Of a stretch of 6,415 nt of DNA, positions 1 to 5,219 are shown in pieces (within the stretch, counting starts at the first letter, position 1; every line of letters begins with the position of its first letter). The notes under the pieces were generated by a model, which saw only the letters and a list, made by a program, of their open reading frames with translations, had not been told where the DNA came from and made no database searches. Made by a program: the position numbers and the translations under genes. This DNA comes from Muribaculaceae bacterium (GTDB lineage: Bacteria > Bacteroidota > Bacteroidia > Bacteroidales > Muribaculaceae), in the NCBI GenBank assembly GCA_022511505.1, contig JAFLTK010000174.1, forward strand, positions 1 through 6,415. Direction: 5' to 3'.

Positions 1-419
1 GAGATGTTGCCGGACTGGAGCAGGCGCTTGTACGCCTCGATGTTGTTGACCTTTACGAGGCAGTCAGTCATTACGCCGTCAAAGACAATGTTGACCCGTC
101 TGTCCGTGGCCTCGACCGGCACGTCAAAGTCGAGCGTATAAATGCCCGTCTCGTCGCTCGGCTTCTCGCCCTTGTTCTTATACCATCGGCCGTAAGTATA
201 ATCTCCATAACCCTGCAACTCCCAGTTGCACGGCACGTCGATAGAGTCATGGCGGTTGCTGTTCTGTCCGCCGGTGCAGAAGAATCCCCATCGCGTCGGG
301 CTGGCGGCATCCGTTCCCGACAGGTAGATACGTTCAGGTAGCAGAGGGGACGATGCCGCGTGTGCTTGAAGAATCATGCCGACGGCAACAATCATGTATA
401 GATATAAGGTTCGATTCAT
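1..419 (-). CDS. Secreted glycoside hydrolase family 2 protein (beta-galactosidase-like), N-terminal 139 residues
   Basis: This is the 5' part of a gene that runs off the left edge of the window. It reads from an ATG at 419 with no stop through 139 codons. Residues 1-21 form a Sec signal peptide: a short n-region (MNR), a hydrophobic stretch, and an A-H-A site with likely cleavage after Ala21. There is no lipobox cysteine, so a soluble periplasmic or secreted protein is expected. The mature part carries motifs typical of the sugar-binding jelly-roll domain that opens GH2 enzymes: YLSG (32-35), W-G-FFCTGG (44-51), VPCNWELQGYGDYTYGRWY (62-80), ETGIY (90-94) and VFDGVMTD (112-119). The catalytic TIM barrel would lie outside the window, so substrate (beta-galactoside, glucuronide, mannoside or other) cannot be assigned. 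After VKVN (122-125) the sequence departs from the HQGGFY-type continuation I expect in this family. A consensus promoter lies about 30 bp upstream. Confidence 0.85.
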   Translation of the reverse strand, partial: MNRTLYLYMIVAVGMILQAHAASSPLLPERIYLSGTDAASPTRWGFFCTGGQNSNRHDSIDVPCNWELQGYGDYTYGRWYKNKGEKPSDETGIYTLDFDVPVEATDRRVNIVFDGVMTDCLVKVNNIEAYKRLLQSGNI

Positions 420-448
420 GGAATTACTGTATCAGAATGGTTTCTTTT

Positions 449-481
449 GCAAAAATACAAAAATTATCTACATATACCAAA
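449..481 (-). promoter_or_regulatory. Bacteroidetes-type promoter for the GH2 gene
   Basis: On the minus strand a -33 element TTTG (478-481) is followed by a 20-nt spacer and a -7 element TATTTTTGC (449-457). This matches the Bacteroidetes primary-sigma consensus TTTG-N19-21-TAnnTTTGY at every defined base. Transcription would start near 443, giving a leader of roughly 25 nt before the ATG at 419. No clear Shine-Dalgarno sequence is present in the leader, as is usual in this phylum. The match to consensus is directly visible; promoter activity is inferred. Confidence 0.75.
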
Positions 482-491
482 AAAGCCAATC

Positions 492-642
492 TGCGCTATC
501 GGGATAATATCTCGGCGGTATGATACAGATAGAGGAGACGCCGCGCTGATGGCGGTGTCTCCTCAGAGAATGATGGGTTTATTATCCGGGATGGCGACGT
601 GACATGCGCCGGATAGCGGTATCACCTATCGCCGATAGAGGA
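492..642. repeat. Degenerate direct repeat flanking the 532-564 hairpin
   Basis: Four short blocks occur twice in the same order on the plus strand. TGCGC lies at 492-496 and 605-609, GGATA at 502-506 and 611-615, GCGGTAT at 515-521 and 616-622, and GATAGAGGA at 528-536 and 634-642. The spacing between blocks differs, so the two copies (about 45 and 38 bp) are diverged. The second copy also holds the near-palindrome CTATCGCCGATAG (626-638). Role unknown; remnants of a duplicated intergenic element or paired protein-binding sites are possible, and chance is not excluded. Confidence 0.35.
532..564 (-). terminator. Strong hairpin between the mutase gene and the GH2 gene, possible terminator
   Basis: The arms GAGGAGACGCCGC (532-544) and GCGGTGTCTCCTC (552-564) can pair over 13 bp around a 7-nt loop, with one position out of Watson-Crick register (a possible G-U pair in one strand's RNA). 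It sits about 80 bp downstream of the mutase stop codon at 645 and upstream of the GH2 promoter. It fits a transcription-ending or 3'-stabilising structure for the mutase mRNA. Neither strand has a clean U-tract directly after the stem, so it is not a textbook intrinsic terminator and may instead act as an mRNA 3' end stabiliser. Confidence 0.5.
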
Positions 643-644
643 TT

Positions 645-2393
645 TTAGATGCCGAGCGATGTCTTGACGGCCTCAATGTCCTTGACGGCCTGGGCGTTGA
701 CACGCTCATAGTCGGCCGGAGTTTCCATCTTGCCCTTGACTTCCATGTAGAACTTAATCTTGGGCTCGGTGCCTGAGGGACGGATGGATACTTTGTAACC
801 GTCGACGGTGAAGTACTGGAGAACGTTGCTCGTGGCAGGCATGTCGAGCTTGGTGACGGTGCCGGTCTTGACATTGGTTTCGGTCAGTGCTTCATAGTCT
901 TTGATGAACTCGATTTCGCTGCCGCCGAGTTCTTTGGGAGGATTCTCGCGGAAGTTCTTCATCATGGCCTGAATCTCTTCAGCACCGGTCTTGCCGGGGC
1001 GTACTACCGAGACGCCTTCTTCGTGGCTGAAGCCATATTTGATGTAGATGTCCTGAACCATGGCGAGGAAATCCTGACCCTTGTCACGTGCCCAAGCACA
1101 AGCCTCGGCGAGGAGCGAAACGGCCGAAACGGCGTCTTTATCGCGGCAGAATGTCTCGGCGAGGAAGCCGTAGCTCTCTTCACCGCCACCGAGATAGCGC
1201 ATGACGCCTTCCTGATTACGCATAACGTCGGCAATCCACTTGAAGCCGGTGTAGCAGTCAAACATCTTGACACCCTGGGCATCGGCGATAGCCTTGATTG
1301 CCTCGGTGGTTACGATAGTCTTGACAACATACTCGTTGCCGGTGATGAGGCCGAGTTCCTTGTTGCGGGTGATGATGTAGTTGACCAGAATCATGCAAAT
1401 CTGGTTACCGTTGAGAAGCACGTATTCGCCTGAAGAGTCGCGGATTACGCAACCAACGCGGTCAGCATCGGGGTCAGAAGCCATGATGAGGTCGGCACCG
1501 ACTTCCTTGGCCTTGGCGATAGCCATTGCCATTGCCGAGGGGACTTCGGGGTTGGGAGAAACAACGGTGGGGAAGTTCCCGTCGGGCACATCCTGCTCGG
1601 GGACGTGGATAATGTTGGTGAAGCCATAGTTGCGCAGCGAGTCGGGAATCAACTTGACGCCGGTACCGTGGATGGGTGTATAGACAATCTTGAGGTCGCT
1701 GTGGCGCTTAACGGCGTCGGGGCTGAGCGAGAGTTCTTTAATCTTGTCGAGGAAAACGCGGTCGATGTTTTCGCCGATAATTTCGAGCTTGGAGTCGTCG
1801 CCGTCAAATTTGATTTCGTCGACGCCCTTGATGGCGTTCACGCTGTCGATGATGCCTTTGTCGTGGGGGAACAGCACCTGGGCGCCGTCTTCCCAGTAGG
1901 CCTTATAGCCGTTATATTCCTTGGGGTTGTGGGAAGCAGTGATGTTGACACCGCTCTGGCAGCCGAGGTGGCGAATAGCGAACGAGAGTTCGGGAGTGGG
2001 GCGGAAACTGTCAAAAAGGTATACCTTGATACCATTGGCAGTGAAAATGTCGGCAACAACTTCGGCAAATTTGCGAGAGTTGTTTCTGACGTCGTGACCT
2101 ACGACCACTTTGATTTCGGGCAGGTCGGCAAAGTTCTTCTTGAGGTAGTTTGCCAATCCTTGGGTGGCGGCGCCAACGGTATACTTGTTCATGCGGTTAG
2201 AGCCCGGGCCCATGATGCCACGGAGACCACCGGTACCAAACTCGAGGTCTTTATAGAACGACTCGATGAGTTCGGTAGCGTCCTCTGATTCGAGCAATTT
2301 CTTTACTTCGGCACGGGTCTCGGCATCATAGCCTTCACCGAGCCACACTTGAGCCTTGGCTCTTACTTGGTCCATCAATTCTTTGTTTTCCAT
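645..2393 (-). CDS. pgcA: Phosphoglucomutase/phosphomannomutase (alpha-D-phosphohexomutase), 582 aa
   Basis: This cytoplasmic enzyme interconverts hexose 1- and 6-phosphates, chiefly glucose-1-P and glucose-6-P, linking glycolysis to glycogen, cell-wall and capsule sugar nucleotides. All four signature loops of the superfamily are intact. These are the phosphoserine loop TASHNP (152-157, catalytic Ser154), the metal-binding loop DPDADR (307-312), the sugar-specificity loop GGGEESYG (402-409), and the C-terminal phosphate-binding loop RPSGTEPK (538-545). The GTGGLRG motif near residue 53 is the usual N-terminal substrate contact. Length matches the long ~580-residue group that includes Bacillus PgcA, rather than the ~450-residue ManB/GlmM group. 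The EES sugar loop suggests glucose phosphates, but activity on mannose phosphates cannot be excluded and the symbol is by analogy. The start is the ATG at 2393, the only start that fits the promoter 49 bp upstream. It ends in TAA. It is monocistronic, judging from flanking signals. Confidence 0.96.
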   Translation of the reverse strand: MENKELMDQVRAKAQVWLGEGYDAETRAEVKKLLESEDATELIESFYKDLEFGTGGLRGIMGPGSNRMNKYTVGAATQGLANYLKKNFADLPEIKVVVGHDVRNNSRKFAEVVADIFTANGIKVYLFDSFRPTPELSFAIRHLGCQSGVNITASHNPKEYNGYKAYWEDGAQVLFPHDKGIIDSVNAIKGVDEIKFDGDDSKLEIIGENIDRVFLDKIKELSLSPDAVKRHSDLKIVYTPIHGTGVKLIPDSLRNYGFTNIIHVPEQDVPDGNFPTVVSPNPEVPSAMAMAIAKAKEVGADLIMASDPDADRVGCVIRDSSGEYVLLNGNQICMILVNYIITRNKELGLITGNEYVVKTIVTTEAIKAIADAQGVKMFDCYTGFKWIADVMRNQEGVMRYLGGGEESYGFLAETFCRDKDAVSAVSLLAEACAWARDKGQDFLAMVQDIYIKYGFSHEEGVSVVRPGKTGAEEIQAMMKNFRENPPKELGGSEIEFIKDYEALTETNVKTGTVTKLDMPATSNVLQYFTVDGYKVSIRPSGTEPKIKFYMEVKGKMETPADYERVNAQAVKDIEAVKTSLGI

Positions 2394-2441
2394 ATAAGGT
2401 ATTTTAGGGTATATATTCTTTGGTTATGTTTTTAGCCGTCT

Positions 2442-2473
2442 ACAAAAATAGTCAATTACATTCATTTAACAAA
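2442..2473 (-). promoter_or_regulatory. Bacteroidetes-type promoter for the phosphohexomutase gene
   Basis: Minus strand TTTG (2470-2473), a 19-nt spacer, then TATTTTTGT (2442-2450). Every defined base of the TTTG/TAnnTTTGY consensus matches. Predicted initiation is near 2436, leaving a leader of about 43 nt that is A-rich, lacks a Shine-Dalgarno sequence and contains no obvious stable hairpin. The region upstream of the -33 element (2474-2520) is very AT-rich, which could assist the polymerase. Confidence 0.75.
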
Positions 2474-2495
2474 CTAACCGCTAAGAAAATTTAAG

Positions 2496-2517
2496 AAAAA
2501 AGCATAAATTTACTTAT
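2496..2517 (-). terminator. Weak AT-rich hairpin with T-run after the pseudouridine synthase gene
   Basis: On the minus strand, short arms within ATAAGTAAATTTAT (2504-2517) can form about five A/T-type pairs. They are followed by GC and a run of six T (2496-2501). It lies 33 bp past the pseudouridine synthase stop and just upstream of the mutase promoter. The T-run is good but the stem is weak, so this is only a tentative terminator for the upstream gene. Confidence 0.3.
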
Positions 2518-2549
2518 AAACCCTTTCAACCGTGCGCAAGAATTATGTT

Positions 2550-3266
2550 TTATGGCAGTTTATCGGTGGCAAGTTTGCTGTTGTCGATACCGGGGTTGAT
2601 GGATGTGAACGCTTGCCAGAGGGGTTCGTCAGGGAGGGGTGCGGTGACGTCGATGAGTTTTCCCGAGACGGGATGGATGAACGCCACGCGACGCGCGAGC
2701 AGCGAGATGCCGCCGTCGGGGTTCGAGCGACGGTCGCCATATTTGAGGTCGCCCTTGACGGGGCAACCTATCGAGGCGAGTTGAACGCGAATCTGGTGTT
2801 TGCGGCCGGTCTCGAGATTGACCTCGAGGAGATGGTAGCGGTCAGATGCCGCAAGATAGCGATAGCTGAGCACGGCCTCCTTGGAGCCTCGACGGGGCGA
2901 CGGCCATGCGGTCGACTTGTTGGTGGCTTCGACGGTTGTGATGTGGCTGACGATGCGGTCGTTGTCGTGCGGCGGCTTATTGCGAGTCAACGCCCAGTAG
3001 GTCTTGGAGACCTTGCCGAGACGAAACATCTCGTTAAGGCGCGTCAACGCCTTGGAGGTTTTGGCAAACACCACAACCCCGGCAACGGGGCGGTCGAGGC
3101 GATGGACCACTCCGAGGAAAACGTTGCCCGGCTTGCCGTGGGTGGTCTTAATCCACTCCTTGACGGTCTCACTCAACGGCGTGTCGCCCGTCTTGTCGCC
3201 TTGCACAATCTCGCCAACGGCCTTGTTGACCACAATTATATGATTATCTTCATAGAGAACTTCCAT
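2550..3266 (-). CDS. RluA-family RNA pseudouridine synthase, 238 aa
   Basis: The enzyme isomerises specific uridines to pseudouridine in rRNA or tRNA; the exact target site cannot be read from sequence. Numbering from the ATG at 3266, the catalytic motif HRLDRPVAG is at residues 55-63 with the nucleophilic Asp58. The KTYWAL strand (88-93), the GRKHQIRVQL motif (154-163), KGDLKYG (171-177) and an ARRVAFIHPVSGK end motif (191-203) follow in family order. There is no N-terminal S4 RNA-binding domain, so it is a short catalytic-core member. A longer frame from a GTG at 3290 adds eight residues. I prefer the ATG at 3266 because the protein then opens with MEVLYEDNHIIVVNK, where RluA proteins normally begin, and because the GTG lies inside the putative -7 promoter element. 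It appears to be a single-gene unit between pyrD and the mutase gene. Confidence 0.93.
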   Translation of the reverse strand: MEVLYEDNHIIVVNKAVGEIVQGDKTGDTPLSETVKEWIKTTHGKPGNVFLGVVHRLDRPVAGVVVFAKTSKALTRLNEMFRLGKVSKTYWALTRNKPPHDNDRIVSHITTVEATNKSTAWPSPRRGSKEAVLSYRYLAASDRYHLLEVNLETGRKHQIRVQLASIGCPVKGDLKYGDRRSNPDGGISLLARRVAFIHPVSGKLIDVTAPLPDEPLWQAFTSINPGIDNSKLATDKLP

Positions 3267-3288
3267 AATTTCAATCGCTTTTCCAGCC

Positions 3289-3321
3289 ACAAAGTTACAA
3301 ACCCCCGCTCACATTTAAAAA
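3289..3321 (-). promoter_or_regulatory. Probable promoter of the pseudouridine synthase gene
   Basis: Minus strand -7 element TAACTTTGT (3289-3297) fits TAnnTTTGY exactly. Twenty bases upstream is TTTT (3318-3321), matching three of four bases of the -33 TTTG. Initiation would fall near 3282, giving a leader of about 16 nt before the ATG at 3266. This would place the upstream GTG (3288-3290) outside the transcript, which helps decide the start codon. Confidence 0.55.
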
Positions 3322-3329
3322 CATTCGTG

Positions 3330-3380
3330 CGAATTAATTGAAAGCCGGGACCATTCTTTGGTTGAAGAATCGCCCCGGCT
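3330..3380 (-). terminator. Hairpin terminator of the pyrK-pyrD operon
   Basis: The outer arms AGCCGGG (3343-3349) and CCCGGCT (3374-3380) enclose a second pair, ATTCTT (3353-3358) with AAGAAT (3365-3370), separated by 3-nt internal-loop sides and a 6-nt apical loop. Read on the minus strand the GC-rich base is followed by TTTCAATTAATTC, a modest T-rich tail. It lies 38 bp beyond the pyrD stop and just upstream of the next gene's promoter, consistent with an intrinsic terminator. Confidence 0.65.
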
Positions 3381-3418
3381 AAGTAGTTGACGCTTTTACT
3401 CGATTGGGGGGAGAGGGG

Positions 3419-4324
3419 TTAGACGAGGCCGACGAGGTCGTTGATGTCGGCGATGTTGTGGCGGTTGCAGTAAGCGGTGATATCGTCGAGGATTTTCATT
3501 GTGGCGGCGGGGTCGACAAAGTTGGCGGTGCCAATCTGGACGGCGCGCGCTCCGGCAAGCATGAACTCGATGGCGTCGGCGCCGGACATGATTCCGCCAA
3601 GACCGATGACGGGAATTTTGACGGCATGGGCAACTTGCCACACCATGCGCACGGCTACGGGCTTGACCGCAGGTCCCGACAGTCCGCCGGTCGTTGTCGA
3701 CAGATAGGGGCGCTGACGCTCGATGTCGATGGCCATACCCATCAGGGTGTTTATCAGCGAGACGGCATCGGCACCCTCGGCCTCAACGGCGCGGGCGATG
3801 TCAGCAATCGAGGTAACGTTGGGCGACAGTTTGACAATCAGCGTTTTATCCCACGCGTGACGCACGGCTGCCGTTACGGCCGCGGCCCCGTCGGTGGTGG
3901 TGCCAAAGGCCATGCCGCCCTGCTTGACGTTGGGACACGAGATGTTGACCTCAATGGCGCGGATGCGGTCCAGTGGCTGCAAGCGGCGAGCAACCTCGAC
4001 ATAGTCGTCGATTGATTTGCCTGATACATTGACGATTATCTCGCTGTCATATTGCAACAGGTTCTCATAGATGTGGTCGATGAAATAGTCAACGCCCTTG
4101 TTCTGGAGCCCGACGGCGTTCAGCATGCCCGACGGCGTTTCGACCATGCGCGGGTAGTCATTTCCCTCGCGAGGCTCGAGCGTCGTGCCCTTGACAATGA
4201 AGCCGCCAAGGCGGTTGAGGTCGACAAAGTCGGCGAACTCTACGCCATAACCAAATGTGCCCGAGGCTGTCAGCACCGGGTTCTTCAACTCCAGTTGTCC
4301 AATTTTTACTCCAAGATTTACCAT
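3419..4324 (-). CDS. pyrD: Dihydroorotate dehydrogenase B, catalytic subunit PyrD, 301 aa
   Basis: This FMN enzyme oxidises dihydroorotate to orotate, the fourth step of de novo UMP synthesis, in the cytoplasm. It belongs to class 1B because the catalytic base is a cysteine: NISCPN (127-132) with Cys130. Other visible family motifs are ASGTFGYG (20-27), VKGTTLEPREGN with Lys45 near FMN, MLNAVGLQNKG (67-77), VKLSPN with Lys165, LINT (190-193), GGLSGPAVKP (213-222) and the phosphate-binding GLGGIMSGADAIEFMLAGA segment (241-259) followed by VQIGTANF. Length is normal for PyrDB (about 300). Its ATG overlaps the end of pyrK by 7 bp, so the two are translationally coupled. Pairing with PyrK shows that electrons pass to NAD rather than to fumarate (class 1A) or quinone (class 2). 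It ends in TAA at 3419, followed by a hairpin. Confidence 0.97.
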   Translation of the reverse strand: MVNLGVKIGQLELKNPVLTASGTFGYGVEFADFVDLNRLGGFIVKGTTLEPREGNDYPRMVETPSGMLNAVGLQNKGVDYFIDHIYENLLQYDSEIIVNVSGKSIDDYVEVARRLQPLDRIRAIEVNISCPNVKQGGMAFGTTTDGAAAVTAAVRHAWDKTLIVKLSPNVTSIADIARAVEAEGADAVSLINTLMGMAIDIERQRPYLSTTTGGLSGPAVKPVAVRMVWQVAHAVKIPVIGLGGIMSGADAIEFMLAGARAVQIGTANFVDPAATMKILDDITAYCNRHNIADINDLVGLV

Positions 4325-5085
4325 GTCAGTTGCTTTATATTAAACACCGGACCCTCGGTGCAGACACAAACATTTCCTTTAACGGTCTTCTCAACGCAAC
4401 ACAAGCAAGCGCCCACGCCACACGCCATCATGTTCTCAAGAGAAACCTCGCACTCGATGTCGCGGCGGCGACAAATATCGGCGACGGCGCGCATCATCGG
4501 CGCCGGGCCGCAGACGCAAACCATATCCCAGTCGCGACCAAGCGCGCTGTTGGCAGTGATGAGCCCCGGCTCACCGGCCGAGCCGTCGTCGGTCGAGATG
4601 TTGACGGGTGCAATCTTTTCAAACTCTTCAAGTTCAAGCAAGTCACCCTTTGAGCGTGCGGCGAGCAGAAACTCAACATCGACACCTTTGTCTTTCAGGT
4701 ACTTGCCGAGGTAAAGCATCGGCGCGACGCCAACGCCTCCACCGGCGAGCAGAACGCGGCTACCGGGCGCGAAATCGACCGTAAAACCGTTGCCAAGCGG
4801 GGTGACAATGTTCAGGCTGTCGCCGGCTGTCATTTCGACCAGTCGGGCGGTGCCTCGTCCGGCTTTGCGAACGAGTAACCATAAGCGTCCCGCCTCGTCG
4901 ACGTTGTTCACCGAAATGGGGCGACGCAACAACGTTTCTCCACCGGGCACTTGCACCTCGACGAACTGACCCGGGCGTGTTCCGGCAAAACTGCCGCCGT
5001 CGGTGCGTGAAAGTTTCAGCAACGTATACAACCCGTTCAGGCGACACGCCTCGTCGACACGCGCTATTACTATTTCCTTCTTCAT
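4318..5085 (-). CDS. pyrK: Dihydroorotate dehydrogenase B, electron-transfer subunit PyrK, 255 aa
   Basis: PyrK passes electrons from PyrD's FMN through a [2Fe-2S] cluster and FAD to NAD+ in the PyrD2-PyrK2 complex. The N-terminal ferredoxin-reductase-like barrel contains the FAD motif LLRRPISV (52-59) and the GNGF turn (98-101). The nucleotide-binding domain has LLAGGGVGVAPMLYL (112-126) and VCGPAPMM (191-198). The C-terminal cluster-binding segment supplies Cys222, Cys227, Cys230 and Cys242 in a C-X4-C-X2-C-X11-C pattern, with the last cysteine just before TEGPVF, as in known PyrK proteins. Extra cysteines at 229 and 240 are adjacent and probably not ligands. The start is the ATG at 5085, with AAGG a few bases upstream as a possible ribosome binding site. 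Its stop overlaps the pyrD start. The gene order is pyrK then pyrD. Confidence 0.96.
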   Translation of the reverse strand: MKKEIVIARVDEACRLNGLYTLLKLSRTDGGSFAGTRPGQFVEVQVPGGETLLRRPISVNNVDEAGRLWLLVRKAGRGTARLVEMTAGDSLNIVTPLGNGFTVDFAPGSRVLLAGGGVGVAPMLYLGKYLKDKGVDVEFLLAARSKGDLLELEEFEKIAPVNISTDDGSAGEPGLITANSALGRDWDMVCVCGPAPMMRAVADICRRRDIECEVSLENMMACGVGACLCCVEKTVKGNVCVCTEGPVFNIKQLTW

Positions 5086-5099
5086 TAAAGCCTTAGATA

Positions 5100-5124
5100 A
5101 TCTTTAAACTCTTATCTTTAAACT
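5100..5124. repeat. Tandem 11-bp direct repeat upstream of pyrK
   Basis: On the plus strand ATCTTTAAACT occurs at 5100-5110 and again at 5114-5124, separated by CTT, so the period is 14 bp. On the coding strand the unit reads AGTTTAAAGAT. Both copies lie 15-39 bp upstream of the pyrK start, where a promoter or leader should be, yet no TAnnTTTG element is seen here. A paired binding site for a regulator is possible but not shown. Confidence 0.55.
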
Positions 5125-5149
5125 TCCAATAGCGCATGCGCAATTGGAA
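5124..5149. promoter_or_regulatory. 26-bp near-perfect palindrome upstream of pyrK, candidate operator or leader hairpin
   Basis: The arms TTCCAAT (5124-5130) and ATTGGAA (5143-5149) flank the perfect palindrome GCGCATGCGC (5132-5141). Only the symmetric pair at 5131/5142 (A/A) breaks the symmetry. There is no central loop, so a dimeric DNA-binding protein site is as likely as an RNA hairpin. It sits between the pgk terminator and the pyrK direct repeats, 39 bp from the pyrK start. On the minus strand it is followed by GTTTAAAG, not a T-run, so it is a poor intrinsic terminator. Confidence 0.5.
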
Positions 5150-5150
5150 T

Positions 5151-5200
5151 TAATAAAAAGCGGCCGTGCAGGTTGTCCATCGGGCAATTGGCACGGCCGC
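5151..5200 (-). terminator. Intrinsic terminator of pgk
   Basis: On the minus strand GCGGCCGTGC (from 5200 to 5191) pairs perfectly over 10 bp with GCACGGCCGC (from 5169 to 5160) across a 21-nt loop, and is followed at once by TTTTTATTA. It starts about 20 bp after the pgk stop codon. The GC-rich stem plus T-run is a classical Rho-independent terminator; the loop is longer than usual and may hold a small secondary stem (TTG with CAA). Confidence 0.85.
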
Positions 5201-5219
5201 CTGTATTTCAGCGGGTCAA

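Noticed and set aside
1605..2288. A 227-residue open frame on the plus strand within the mutase gene
   Set aside because: It is fully antisense to a gene with four intact catalytic motifs, has no recognisable domain, and is explained by the GC-biased third codon positions of the real gene.
2532..3341. A 269-residue open frame on the plus strand opposite the pseudouridine synthase
   Set aside because: It covers the real gene antisense and runs through its promoter and flanking gaps. Its translation shows no motif, and no plus-strand promoter fits it.
3404..4015. A 203-residue Gly/Asp/Val-rich open frame on the plus strand opposite pyrD
   Set aside because: The composition is that of a reverse-complement shadow of pyrD codons, and pyrD is intact.
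4052..4714. A 220-residue plus-strand open frame across the pyrD/pyrK junction
   Set aside because: It is antisense to two well-supported overlapping genes and has no recognisable domain.
5124..5149. The pyrK palindrome as a second intrinsic terminator of pgk
   Set aside because: It has no loop of normal size and no T-run after it, and a much better terminator lies at 5151-5200.
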